From the NCBI GenBank assembly GCA_950097015.1, contig CATNEN010000025.1, forward strand, positions 7,482,001 through 7,546,000: a stretch of DNA of 64,000 nt, in the 5' to 3' direction. Positions 1-10,338 of the stretch are shown in pieces. Each line of letters begins with the position of its first letter. The stretch's first letter is position 1. The translations under genes and the position numbers were made by a program. The notes under the pieces are model-generated. The model saw nothing but the letters and a program-made list of their open reading frames with translations. It was not told the origin of the DNA and ran no database searches. The stretch is from Macrostomum hystrix (lineage: Eukaryota; Platyhelminthes; Macrostomidae).

Positions 1-504
1 CCCAGAGGCACAATAGATCCCAAATCCTTGCTTAAAAGATCCCAGAGGCACAATGGATTCCAATTCAGGTTAAAGGTTCTTTATTTCGATATTTCGTTTG
101 CTATATCGAAATGCCGATCCTAAGATTTTATTCTCTGTTTTGAGACACTCTCTCGGTAAATATTATGAAAATTATGAAAATTTGACAAATCTGATACTTT
201 ATTAAATGAAAAAATGTATATGCTAAGCTTCCAGAAGCAGATAGTCAGCAGATGGGGATGAATATCCACACCGCCGATTCCAAGCTTCAAGTTTCTCCAG
301 GATTAGGTTTCATGGCAAGGAGCATGATAATAGAAAACGGGGCGCTAGGGATTAGGGATTACGCTTTTCTGAATTTAAGCTCGTATTCGTTCGCTAACTC
401 TGGGTAACCCTGCGGCAGACATACTCGTACTTCACGAATCCCAAGCTTCAAAAATCCCAAAAATTATTGATTCCCTAACTTCACGCCCACAATCAGGATC
501 ACCA
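1..504. other. Left-edge intronic sequence
   Basis: Presumed intron of the SIK-like gene, AT-rich. A short motif CCCAGAGGCACAAT occurs at 1 and again at 40, so a 39-nt tandem array may extend off the left edge. No exon recognised. Confidence 0.4.
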
Positions 505-655
505 GACTTCTAATTCCCAACTTCCCGATCCCCAAACTTCTAATTCCCAAACTTCCCGATCCCCAAACTTCTAATTCCCAAACTTCCCGATCCCCAAACT
601 TCTAATTCCCAAACGTCTAATTCCCAAACTTCCCGATCCCCAAACTTCCCGTTCC
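505..655. repeat. 31-nt tandem array inside SIK intron 1
   Basis: About five imperfect units built on AACTTCCCGATCCCCAA alternating with ACTTCTAATTCCC. The array starts about 40 nt downstream of the kinase exon's 5' splice site (minus strand). Confidence 0.9.
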
Positions 656-695
656 CAATCCTAAAAGTACAAGTATTGTAGACCCCAGATCTCAC

Positions 696-992
696 CTTGG
701 TCTTCAAGACCGAATGGCATGCTAGTTTAACAACGGCGAATGTGCCCTTTCCGATGGTGTCAAGCAGTTTATAGGAGCCTATCTGCTTGGTCGTAGCGAC
801 GGCGCCAGCGGCAATGCCTCCTCGCTGGTTGTCGCCAGAGCAGGTCGGATGCGGCGCAGCCAGGCCACAGATGTCCACGGTTCCAAAGCTGTTCTCCAAC
901 AGTTCAACATCCGTGGCCGAATCCGAGCTAGTGTCCGTGGCCATGGACTGTACAGTGGCGCTAGATTCAACACTAGACTGGCGCGACTCCAT
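696..992 (-). CDS. SIK: First coding exon of an SIK-like (AMPK-related) Ser/Thr kinase
   Basis: The exon encodes 99 residues from an ATG at 992 on the minus strand. A Ser/Thr-rich, acidic N-terminal tail of about 70 residues is followed by IGSYKLLDTIGKGTFAVVKL, the start of a kinase domain with the glycine-rich ATP loop GKGTFAVV. The stretch FAVVKLACHSVLKTK resembles salt-inducible kinases (FAVVKLARHxVTKTxVAIK); MARK kinases share the preceding IGxYxLLxTIGKG. The exon ends at AAG with donor GTGAGA (695-690), just before the expected VAIK lysine strand. All catalytic motifs (VAIK, HRD, DFG) must lie beyond the left edge. In this family the product would be a cytosolic/nuclear kinase of the LKB1-PKA-CRTC axis. 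The SIK subfamily call rests on about 30 residues and could be wrong; AMPK-related kinase is safer. Confidence 0.72.
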
Positions 993-1040
993 TTTAGGTT
1001 TGAATATGCTAGAGGCACTATGCTTCTAGATAATGTGTAG

Positions 1041-3340
1041 TATTTTAGACCACTGATCTAATAATTACTACATAATAATTCGGCTGCAATTCTGGGAGAA
1101 AAATGAAAATATTTATCAACCAGCTGTACAGATAAATAAATATAGATAATTATCATAACAATAACTGCTTTGTTAACCAATCAAGTATTAACTTTTATAT
1201 AAACAATAATTAAACCATGTTAAATAAATGTAAAAAAGAATTGATACTAATTTTTAATGAAACAATCAGCTAAAAAGAATATTAAGACTGCAGTTAAATT
1301 TTGTTATAGAAATCCACAATTAAATGGTCCATTCAAAATAATAGGTAGGAAATAATACTAATGGCTTAAATTATCCAAAAGTCTATCAGCAAACAATCAG
1401 CACAAGAGAATTATGTGACAGACACTTTTATACATTTTATAGCTTCTGGGTGTGTAGTGATACTAAAAGTGAGGCTTAAAGCCTATCTTGCTAGCTACAT
1501 TTATTGCCAGGGCCACAGATTAAAAAAACTAAAATTTTAATAAATTACATGCGTTTTTACATAGCCAATAAGGAATTTCTAATATACTAAAAATGAAAAT
1601 CTTGCTTGGTTGCTTGCTTGTATTTAAAATAGCTAAATATATATGGACTATCATTATTAAGCTAGAAGAAATAGTTAACTAGCTGGGTAACTTATAAATA
1701 TAAGGTCAACAGTAAATTAAAATGCAGTTACTGTCGCAATGAAATGTTATATAAGGAAATCAATTTATTTGACAAAACAACTTTCGATGGGTTTAGCAAA
1801 TTTTGGTGCAGTATTTCAAATTACAATGTCAAGCTGCAACACAAATCAACTGATTGGCCGTTAGATTAGGGAAACTGATATTTTGTCTAATTTCTGGTGT
1901 TCTCCTAACATCATAAGTTTATGAAGCCTAATTTATTTTAAGAAAATATAATACATTTGCTTGACTGTCTCCATTGTGGCTAGCAAAAATGTAAACAATT
2001 CTCGCAACGCAGATTCGTTAAAACGAAAGATTTGCAAAAATCAGGAGTCATTATCTGATAATGTTAATAATTTCGCTTATTAAGTTTGACTTCAAACTTC
2101 AACTTCAACAATCAACACATTGCGAAGAAAATAAGCTTCTAAGAAACTCTTGCTTTTGAATTCACGCGAGCTGCATGTGCACCATGCAAATCTATTTTTC
2201 GTAGTCTGAAGTCGTTCCCGAGCGGAGCGATATTTATATCTGCTGCGGAAATTACAATAATAGACAATAGCGAGAGGAATTATTCTACGAGCTATGGAGA
2301 CTCAGTATTCCCCATGCTACCGAACACAAGGCGTAAGCAATCAGACAAATATATATTCGGATATATATGATCGGAGCCAGGCACGATTCAAATAAAGAAT
2401 ATGTAATGCCAACTATACATTGGAATATTGCTTTTGATTGGCTGATTGGAACGAAGACAAAGATAGAGAAAAACTGTCTATCCTTTCGACTTTGTTGCTG
2501 TTGATTTGTTTGGCTTGAATTGCCACTACGCTATGATGTTTTTTCCATTCCCACGTGTATTATGTTTTAGCCGAAAACAATAGTTTCGAAAGTAAGCTCT
2601 TGTCCAAAGAATTTCAACGGCGATGAAAACAAAGCTGTATTTATTTTTAATGCTGTGTTGACATCCTCGTTAAAAATACTAACGTACCGATCCTGTCGTG
2701 CTAAAGGATGATAAAGAATTAAGTGCCTCAGTAAATGCAAAAAATCTTATAAAGATATTGTTTTACCCTCTATATCTTTAGAGTAGTACCTTACGTTGTA
2801 AGTAGTAGTACATGTAGTAGATTGGCTCAGGCAAGAAGCCTGTTTTTTCAATATTATTCTACATTATACAATTTATTAAAAATATTATTTTTTACTACTG
2901 TAACCTGTAGTCACAACGAAATTTCAAATAAAGTATCATATAAAAGCTAAAATTTTACCCTGAAAAATAAGGGCAAACTTCAAACGGCTTTAAGCTTATT
3001 AGACATAAACAAAAAACCGCGAAACAAGTCGTTATATTTAAAAAATGACTATCTAGTTACTTTTTGATAAATTTCTGTGATTCTATAGCGTAAAGAAATA
3101 TGAAATTTTAACAATATACATTTGTAGATTTAGATTTCTTGATTTCATTAAAGCAAGGCTTAATATGAATCTGCATGCAGTTTTCACAGTTTTCACAAAT
3201 AAATATGGAGCTGCAAATGTTTCTTAATTACCGGATGCAACATTTCAAATTACATCTTTTGGGAAGTCAGCAACCCTTCAAAATTCATGGCTTAAGGTCA
3301 GTCATGTGCTGCAGTCCTTGGTAAGTCAATGAGTGTGTCC
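1041..3340. other. AT-rich intergenic region between two divergent minus-strand genes
   Basis: About 2.3 kb with no convincing coding sequence on either strand. It should contain the promoter or 5' region of the SIK-like gene and the 3' UTR of the GPCR. Several AT runs; no tandem array. Confidence 0.5.
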
Positions 3341-3343
3341 TAG

Positions 3344-4322
3344 TCAGTCAGTACTAAATCGTCGCCTCGGCTGGCAGGTGAAGAGGCCAACCAGCGATCG
3401 CCGGAAGGTGGTGTTGAAGGCCAGGAAGATGGCCAGGTTACAGAATACGCCGAGGCAGGCCCAAGCGGAAGCGGCATAGTAGAGACACAAACCCAAGTAG
3501 AAGAGGCTTCCAGTACTGCTACTAGCACTAAGAGACGCATCCAACAGGCCCAGCTGCATGGCGGCCAGAACTGCCGCGTAGGGAGCATTGAAGACGGCGC
3601 TGGCCAGTGCAGCCAGCAGCAGGGCTCGCGTCAGCTGACCGCGGCGCCTGCCGCCTAGTAGTCTATAGATGCAGTACACACTGAGTACTAGGTTAAGCGC
3701 CACAGGGAGCACGTAGGTTAGTGCCAAGGTTTCGAAAATTGCGTAATAAAGAAAGGCCTGGCGCCGTTCGATGGCGCAGAGCATGTTGGCCTGGTCGGTG
3801 TCGCCGTTCGGTGGGCCGACAAAGACTAGGCGCGGCGAGGCGGCTACAGCCAAGGCGCAGAACTCGGCTCCGCTTAGCAGGAAGCCGCCGCGTAGGCGAC
3901 TGAGGCTGCCACGCCGCTGCCGGCTGAACGGTCGACAGACGGCGGCGCAGAGCTCGGCAGACATAGTCACCACGGTCCAGCTGGATACGGATTTGCACAG
4001 GAAGTAGCCATAGTACAGAACTTTGCAGAGTGCCGCGCTACTATCCGAAGGCAGGCCACCAGACCTAATAAGCTGGGTGATGGCGGCCAGGCAGATGCTG
4101 TGCAAGGAATCGCTAATTGCCATGACAACCAGGTACCAGTGACAGGAGTAGCGCATACCCCGATGCAGTAGAGTCAGGACAACCAATAGGTTGGCCAGGC
4201 AGCTAAGCACACCTGTTGCCAGGTAGAGTCGAAATTGGTGCGGTCGCCAGTCTCGCTGGGTCTCGTAGCACAGTGGACAGTCGGCTGGTTCTACGGGGCA
4301 GCTCTGATTGGCTGCCACCAAA
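3344..4322 (-). CDS. Rhodopsin-like (class A) GPCR, main exon, orphan
   Basis: An open frame of 325 residues with seven hydrophobic segments. Numbering from the codon at 4321: TM1 near 32-53 (N44), TM2 near 63-84 (D71), TM3 near 100-121, TM4 near 146-164, TM5 near 191-216 (P206), TM6 near 231-256 (P247), TM7 near 276-302 (N295 in NLAIF, replacing NPxxY). C99 and C182 can form the usual TM3-ECL2 disulfide, and N5 is a possible glycosylation site. The DRY position reads E123-L124-C125, so the conserved arginine is absent although VCRPF follows. No ATG precedes TM1: the frame stays open upstream to a stop at 4465 without a methionine, and the first in-frame ATG (residue 56) would delete TM1. The start is therefore probably in an upstream exon joined at the acceptor CGCTCAG (AG at 4324-4323). 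Ligand unknown. It resembles divergent peptide-type or lineage-specific invertebrate receptors. Confidence 0.82.
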
Positions 4323-4599
4323 CTGAGCGAAGCGCTTATCAGTCGGAGGTCAATGCTGCGATTGGTTGATAAATGGATTTTAAGTTTTGCAAAATGTCTA
4401 CTTATACTAAAAATCCTTGATGTATGTATTGATGAGATGGCTAATACGCTCGTATCAGTTATTCATTAGCAAATTCTTTAATTGTGAACCATGTGAGACA
4501 ATTGCATAATTATATTTATATATATCAACTGTACTTTGTAAATGGATTAATTTGTATTTTGCCATTTATAATTTGTAATGATGTAATTCGTAAAACCCC

Positions 4600-4750
4600 T
4601 ACCAAGACATGATTGGGCCATAGACTATTAATAAGTCGGAACTTCGAGTCTCACCCCAAGGTAGACAATTTGGTCTTTGAGCAGGTCACTTAATTTCCTA
4701 GTGCTTCAGTTTACCCAGCTACAAAATGGGTGCCAGCATTCCCAGTCTCC
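4600..4750 (+). mobile_element. SINE with tRNA-like B box and L2/MIR-like tail
   Basis: A B-box-like ACTTCGAGTCTCACC (4641-4655) is followed about 30 nt later by GGTCACTTAATTTCC and then by GCTTCAGTTTACCCAGC and TACAAAATGGGT (4703-4732). That order and wording matches the end of MIR/L2-tailed SINEs (ACTTAACC, CTCAGTTTCC, TGTAAAATGGG). The tail recurs at 6688-6726 and 20131-20170 on the other strand, so it is a dispersed family. Boundaries are approximate. Confidence 0.65.
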
Positions 4751-5400
4751 AGTACACAGTCTTTGTTTGCTGCCTTAGACAAAAATTCGTAATATATAAT
4801 CAGACTCACCCTGGTGGAATATTTGAAAAATTTGAGCTTTGTGTACTCATTGTGTATTATTGTAGGACTCTGAGCACAATACTCGTGAGCAGCCAAACAC
4901 TTGAGCTAAAATTGGCTGCCGCAATTGGTTCTATTTGCAGTTATAATTGTTCTCAGATTTGGTGAAATTTAGGATTTATAGTCATCTGGCCGCTCTCCCA
5001 CCGAATGCACCGCTGTGTGACTGCCAAAATACTCGCATGTCAGTTGCGAATTACAATTAACTCCGCTTGTAATTGTTTTGTACTTTTACTGGCCAAGTAC
5101 TATAAATTTAATCTTCAGCCAATGCTAGTGGCACTGATAAATTATAAGCTTTGCATTTATAAAAGCAGTTCAATTCATAGAAAAGATTACTACCTTGATA
5201 ACACTGTACACGATAATCGAGCTAATATTTTTTACCAAATTAAAATAAGTTTAGCAGTTAAACTGTATATAAATTATCTTACCTATTCAAAGCCGTTTAA
5301 AAATCTTAAAATACATTCTTTATGTATGAAAACCAAATGATTACGAGTAGATAGTGGGGCGAGTGGAGTGGGTAGTTGAGGTGCGTGTCGGTGTGTAAAG
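4751..5400. other. Unique AT-rich intergenic DNA
   Basis: Only short open frames with no domain or composition support. Nothing recognised. Confidence 0.4.
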
Positions 5401-5520
5401 GGGGGAGTAGAAAGTAGGGCGGGTGGAGGCGTGAAAACTAGGGTCACAAGGGAGTGAGGTGGGTGGAGGCGTGAAAACTAGGGTAACCAGAGAGTGAGGT
5501 GGGTGGAGGCGTGAAAATAA
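5401..5520. repeat. Short ~48-nt tandem repeat, about 2.5 copies
   Basis: GGGTGGAGGCGTGAAAACTA recurs at about 48-nt spacing, with AGTGAGGT between copies. It ends about 125 nt downstream (minus-strand sense) of the TULIP-like gene's stop codon. Confidence 0.85.
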
Positions 5521-5645
5521 TTAATGGTAAAATGTTTACCAGTTTGGCGATGAGTTAATGGGACAGTATAGTATTCCACTAAATATCTAAAAACGTCTAA
5601 TTTCTAAGGTCCATCGAGTTCTTGAAGCCGAATTCGATCCCCGCA

Positions 5646-6117
5646 CTACATCAGCTTTGCCAGATTCTGCGGATTCTCTATGTAGGCCTTGGCCAGCTCC
5701 ACCACCTTGTTCTTGGCCGCCTCAACAAGTCTCTGGCGCTCCATCTCAATGACCTTCTCGGTCAGCGGCTCAATCCAGGAGGCCGCCGAGCTGCCGTCCT
5801 GGAACCCAATCTCGGCGTTAAGCTCCGGCGGGTCGTCGAGGCGGAATTCGGTGACCGTCAGTCGTCGGTCAGCCAGGTCGCCATTAAAGCTCAGGCGGAG
5901 CACGAGAGGCGGGCAGGCGACGGTGAAGATTGGATTAGCGCCCAGGCAGCAGCTCACGGTGGCCTGGCCATTTATCGACGCCGTCACCGGGCCGATGGCC
6001 AGGGCTAGGTCTACGAATATTCTGCTATTGCCTTCGACTCGAATAGACACGCCATTATTGCTGTCCGCATTGTGCAGCCGCACGCTGGCCAGACCGCGGA
6101 CGCTGCCGTCGTGCAGC
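5646..6117 (-). CDS. TULIP / group-7-allergen-like secreted lipid-binding protein, last exon
   Basis: This exon continues the reading frame of the one at 6197 across a 79-nt intron (donor GTAAAAATAA at 6196, acceptor TTTTTAATCGCAG ending at 6118). The split codon AG|G restores NARLHDGSVRG. It encodes alternating hydrophobic beta-strand-like segments (SVRLHNADSNNGVSIRVEGN, FVDLALAIGPVTASI) and then a long amphipathic C-terminal helix (LTEKVIEMERQRLVEAAKNK), ending at TAG 5648-5646. The helix-sheet-helix layout with many valines matches TULIP proteins such as mite group 7 allergens and JHBP/takeout relatives, which bind lipids in a hydrophobic groove. The family call comes from architecture, not a search. 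The exon pair and frame are well supported. Confidence 0.68.
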
Positions 6118-6196
6118 CTGCGATTAAAAATTTTCAAGGTGAGGATTGACATTGTGAGCGAGTGATTTAGGATCAGCACTCCTCGATTATTTTTAC

Positions 6197-6505
6197 CTTG
6201 CGTTTCCAGGCAACGGCAGGCAAGCCACCTGGGCAGTGAATGCTACGTTGGCCTCCGGCACCTGGATGGGGTCCAAGCCGGCGTCAGCAATGGCCGAGTT
6301 AAGGTGTGCCGCCAGCTTTTCAACCAGCTCCTTGGCCTTCTCCTTGGCTAGGCGTTCGCCGAACTGGCTAGCCACTCGGCCGGCGACGTTCACGGCAACG
6401 TCCTTGATGTCCGCAACGTCGCGTATCTTTGCCAGCTTTTTCAACTCGTTCTGATTGTAAATTGGCGAGTCATAAGGCTGGAAGCTTTGTTTTTTGTGAG
6501 GCCTC
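6197..6505 (-). CDS. TULIP-like protein, upstream exon (5' end unresolved)
   Basis: The reading frame is certain from about 6444 (LKKLAKIRDVADIKDV) to 6197 and includes the helical KAKELVEKLAAHLNSAIADA followed by GLDPIQVPEANVAF, which resembles the first helix and strand of group-7-like TULIP proteins. The frame remains open upstream through QPYDSPIYNQNEL to about 6505. A possible acceptor is GAATAG near 6506, preceded by a T-rich run (6530-6540). No ATG or signal peptide is visible here, so a further 5' exon is expected. Confidence 0.65.
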
Positions 6506-6687
6506 CTATTCAGATGTTCCCGTGTGCGTAATGCAAAAAAAGAATACTAATTGATTACACCTGCCCTAATCTGGCCTGGTGTGCAGCTGTCAGCACTGCC
6601 GCAGCTATTGCGCGGCGCATCTGAAGGCTGCGTACGGCTGCTCAGTCCATGGACTTGGGGGGACGCCACACCCACCCTCAATTATCC

Positions 6688-6826
6688 TAATGCTGGTACC
6701 CATTTAACAGCTGTGTGAACTGAAGCGTCTTACTAAAATACACATATTGTTACAGTGGAGTCAGGATTCGAACCCCTGACCTCCAAGTCATGAGTCCGAG
6801 AATCTAACTACTAGGCTACAATCCAC
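6688..6826 (-). mobile_element. SINE copy: tRNA-like head plus L2/MIR-like tail
   Basis: On the minus strand the tRNA-like head (6826-6755) is followed by the tail motif TTCAGTTCACACAGC plus TGTTAAATGGGTACC (6725-6695). This is the tail of the copy at 4703-4740, including the following CAGCATT. Similarity may continue to about 6600 (AGTCCATGGACT also occurs near 20940 and, as AGTCCGTGGAC, at 20119). Confidence 0.6.
6755..6826 (-). tRNA. tRNA-like sequence (SINE head or tRNA pseudogene)
   Basis: 72 nt. A box TAGCCTAGTAG matches TRGYNNARNNG exactly; B box GGTTCGAATCC matches GGTTCGANTCC. The T arm CAGGG-GTTCGAA-TCCTG pairs with one G-T. The acceptor GTGGATT/ACTCCAC pairs at 6 of 7 positions. 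The anticodon loop would be CTCATGA (CAT, Met-like), but its stem pairs badly (two to three wobbles and an A-C mismatch) and the D stem is weak. A functional tRNA is unlikely; the L2-like tail downstream supports a SINE head. Confidence 0.5.
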
Positions 6827-6849
6827 GGCGTGTAGGTAAATACCCTTTC

Positions 6850-7962
6850 AAGTACGAGCTATCATGCATATCTGCTAGTAGAAAACTGTACGATTACTTC
6901 CTTTTTTAAAAACGAATTCCTATAGTATAGTTTCACAACAATAGAAATAGAATTAATCTAATTATCAAGAGCAGACTCACCATTTTGTATTGATGGGGTG
7001 GGGTATGTAAGTTCTGGGTTACGCTTTAGTTAAATATGTAAGTTTGCACTCATTGCTGTATGCGACTGCGTGCTCAACTCATTCTTTTACAGAACGCCAA
7101 GCAGTTTAAAGCAAAGGACAGCATATTAGCCGTCTACTCTGCTCCTTATCGAAGGATAAGAGAGAGAGAGGGGGGGAGAGACTGAACCACGAGAAGGCAT
7201 GGTCGCGAAGAAGGCCTCTTTTATCTTCTGCCTATCTGAGTATGGGCCCTAAAAATTCAGCTAGCCAATTTCAATTGCAATGCAGTAGGTACCGACCTTT
7301 TTGTAAAGATCTAAGTAAAATGTTTAGCCCGAAACTCCGATTATGAAATTACGAAAAAAATACGAATCATATTAATCTGAATTTTACCAAATAAATTAGC
7401 TTCAAGAACTTTCGAATTCGGTGTAAATATTCAAAGTTCATCAAGTTAATTAGAAATGAAAATACCACAAAATATTAAAAGTTGAGAGAATACATTTCTC
7501 TATCATTGACTGAAACACATAAGAAGCTTTTTTTAACTTGATTGTGTAATAAATCAAAGCAAGATTTTTGTCAGTAATGAGCCACTATACTCGTACTGTT
7601 ATCCCCTGAAACTTCTAGTGATTTTGCAACATTTTCTTGTTTATTCTCTGATTTGCGGATTTCTCGAAAATGTACTTTTATAGAAAATTCAAGAAACTGA
7701 AAGAAAAGGACACTATTTTTTGTATACATTAAGGCAAAGAGAGAGAGAGAATGGCTAGCTCTAGCTTAGCGGACCTGTGCTTCATTTCCATAGACTATCA
7801 ATAATAGGAGGGTAGACGGAGGGCGCTTCAAACTTTTGTCTATGGCCGGGACTGCGGCACGATCAGGGGCAGATAAGGTCCAGTCTTGATGTCTAACTGC
7901 GCTCCCGCTTTCTGTAAAGATTCTAACCTAATTATTATTCTTACACGCGGTCACAAGAGCAG
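6850..7962. other. Upstream region of eIF4E
   Basis: AT-rich DNA with short GA runs near 7150 and 7738. TTCTAACCTAATTATTATTC followed by GAGCAG directly abuts the eIF4E ATG and looks like a branch point plus 3' splice acceptor, so a 5'-UTR intron or a spliced leader may end at 7962. Confidence 0.4.
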
Positions 7963-8735
7963 ATGAAACGGCTATTTAACTACTTTATGAAAGATTCGGT
8001 TAGAAGTACCGAAGACGAAAGCTTCGTAGAAAAGGCATCAGAAATTCAAGAGGACTACCCATCTGTGCTAACGCCAGTTTTAGAAGCCATTGAAGCCATC
8101 GACACTGAAGCTGAAGACATGACAGTAGCTCGCAAGCTGAACGACAGCGATGACCATTCACCTGGTCTTTCGCAGATGACAACAGAAATTGCGAGTAACG
8201 AGCTGCAGGAGCAGCAGCAGCAGCAGCAGCAGCAATACCAGCAGCCGCAGCAGCTACTTGCAGCATCGTCACTTTCGTTGCAGCAACAACAGCGGCAGCC
8301 AGAAACTGTTAATTCCAAGGAGTCATACGCTGATGTCAGCAATGCCACTTCAGCCGCGGTCGCAGTCATCGCTTCACCATCAGAGGAGTCACTAAGTCCA
8401 TTTGGCAACGGAGATGAGACCAATGCTGGAAGCGCGGCCGTCAGTAATGAGGACCTAAAAACAACAGCAACCGCCAGCACTGGCAGCGCATGTGGCAGCA
8501 TCTCTAGCAGTGGTGGCCTAGTTGGGGGCAGCAGCGGAAGTGGCAACGGCAGTGTCATCAGTAACGGCGTTGTGGGCGAAAGCACTAGCACAAACTCAAA
8601 CAGCTGGGAGCCAAAGGTGAAGGACACAAATATTGCGGAGAAGGGCGACTCTTTAAGGATCACAATGAAAGATACTGGCGATATGCCGTCAGGAAAGCTT
8701 GGCAAGCCTGAAGTGATACATCCTCTCCAGAATTC
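7963..8735 (+). CDS. eif4e: eIF4E exon 1: long low-complexity N-terminal extension
   Basis: The ATG at 7963 is the first after an in-frame TAA at 7924. The exon encodes an acidic segment (1-80), a Gln-rich tract with eight consecutive Q around residues 84-91, then Ser/Gly/Asn-rich low complexity (about 150-215). It ends in GKPEVIHPLQN, the start of the eIF4E fold (human His37-Pro38-Leu39, which contacts eIF4G/4E-BP). Donor AATTC|GTGAGT at 8736 splits the serine codon of NSW. The full protein is 431 residues against about 217 in human eIF4E; nearly all the excess is this extension. The Ser/Asn/Gln composition suggests a disordered, possibly phosphorylated or condensate-prone tail; that role is inference. 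Confidence 0.9.
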
Positions 8736-8822
8736 GTGAGTTTGGCACTAAATTTGATCCCGATGAACTTTTTATAGATTTTTGTGTAAAAAACAACAAG
8801 CCAACAAACAAACTCCTTCCAG

Positions 8823-9345
8823 CTGGGGCATCTGGTGCTTCATGCAGAACCGCAGCCAGGACTGGCACGAGAACGTCCGGCACATCAGCAACTTCTCCTC
8901 GGTTGAGGACTTCTGGTCGCTGTTTAATCACATCCAGACAGTGGATAATCTACCAATTGGTTGCGACTACTACATCTTCAAGGCCAACATTCAGCCCATG
9001 TGGGAGGACAAAGCCAACGTGAATGGCGGCCGCTGGCTGCTGAAGGTGCCTCAGTCGCAGGTAAACTTTGTGCAGCTGTGGATCGAGACCCTCCTGCTGC
9101 TGGTTGGCGAGGCATTCGACACCGAGTCGGACTCCATCTGCGGCGCCGTCGCCCAGGTTCGACGCGGCTTCAACAAGATCAGCATTTGGACTAAGGAGGC
9201 TGCCAACCGCAAAGCATGCATGCGCATCGGCTACAGGTGGAAGGCCTGTATAAAGACGTCAGCTCCTATTCACTACGAAGCGCACCTGGAGGTTAATAAT
9301 AGAAAGGGCGGACGACGAAGCAACAGTGTGTATTCTATCAACTAA
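8823..9345 (+). CDS. eif4e: eIF4E exon 2: cap-binding domain
   Basis: Acceptor CTTCCAG ends at 8822 after an 87-nt intron, and the joined frame reads HPLQNSWGIWCF. The exon carries both cap-stacking tryptophans: SQDWHENVRHI (human W56) and PMWED (W102-E103). It also has the eIF4G-binding VEDFWSLFNHIQ (V69, W73), GCDYYIFK, GGRWLLKV, CGAVAQVRR (R157) and NKISIWTKE (K162). Lysine 159 is replaced by glycine. These features place it in class I eIF4E rather than 4EHP. It would bind the 7-methylguanosine cap and recruit eIF4G in the cytoplasm. The C-terminal tail GRRSNSVYSIN has serines but no clear equivalent of the Mnk site. Stop TAA at 9343; AATAAA at 9395-9400 is a likely poly(A) signal. Confidence 0.94.
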
Positions 9346-9394
9346 TGAAGTCAATTGATTTTTTTGATTTTTGAAACTGGATCACAAACGCAAC

Positions 9395-9400
9395 AATAAA
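9395..9400 (+). terminator. Likely poly(A) signal of eIF4E
   Basis: Canonical AATAAA 50 nt after the stop codon, followed by T-rich sequence. Confidence 0.6.
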
Positions 9401-9587
9401 TTGTTATCGTTGGTTTTTGTCTAATCTGTTGTTGCTTTCTAGATCAATAATTATATTGTTATGAATCGTTGTTTAAGACAAAATATATATGTTTAAGAAT
9501 TGTTTATTGGGCCCCCAACCGACTGACTCAATTTTCTCAACTCAACTTCCTCAAGTTCGTTTTCCTGAAATCTGACAATAGCCCAAA

Positions 9588-10338
9588 CCTGTGTCTATAA
9601 CCATAGCCAGAGCCTGTGTCTATAACCATAGCCAGAGCCTGTCTATAACCATAGCCAGAGCCTGTGTCTATAACCATAGCCAGAGCCTGTGTCTATAACC
9701 ATAGCCAGAGCCTGTGTCTATAACCATAGCCAGAGCCTGTCTATAACCATAGCCAGAGCCTGTGTCTATAACCATAGCCAGAGCCTGTGTCTATAACCAT
9801 AGCCAGAGCCTGTGTCTATAACCATAGCCAGAGCCTGTCTATAACCATAGCCAGAGCCTGTGTCTATAACCATAGCCAGAGCCTGTGTCTATAACCATAG
9901 CCAGAGCCTGTGTCTATAACCATAGCCAGAGCCTGTCTATAACCATAGCCAGAGCCTGTGTCTATAACCATAGCCAGAGCCTGTGTCTATAACCATAGCC
10001 AGAGCCTGTGTCTATAACCATAGCCAGAGCCTGTGTCTATAACCATAGCCAGACCCTGTGTCTATAACCATAGCCAGAGCCTGTGTCTATAACCATAGCC
10101 AGAGCCTGTGTCTATAACCATAGCCAGAGCCTGTGTCTATAACCATAGCCAGAGCCTGTCTATAACCATAGCCAGAGCCTGTCTATAACCATAGCCAGAG
10201 CCTGTGTCTATAACCATAGCCAGAGCCTGTGTCTATAACCATAGCCAGAGCCTGTGTCTATAACCATAGCCAGACCCTGTGTCTATAACCATAGCCAGAG
10301 CCTGTGTCTATAACCATAGCCAGAGCCTGTGTCTATAA
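9588..10338. repeat. 24/22-nt minisatellite downstream of eIF4E
   Basis: About 32 units of CCATAGCCAGAGCCTGTG plus TCTATAA; a 22-nt variant lacking GT is interspersed at irregular intervals. CTAT-AACC-ATAG within the unit can form a small hairpin. Confidence 0.95.
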
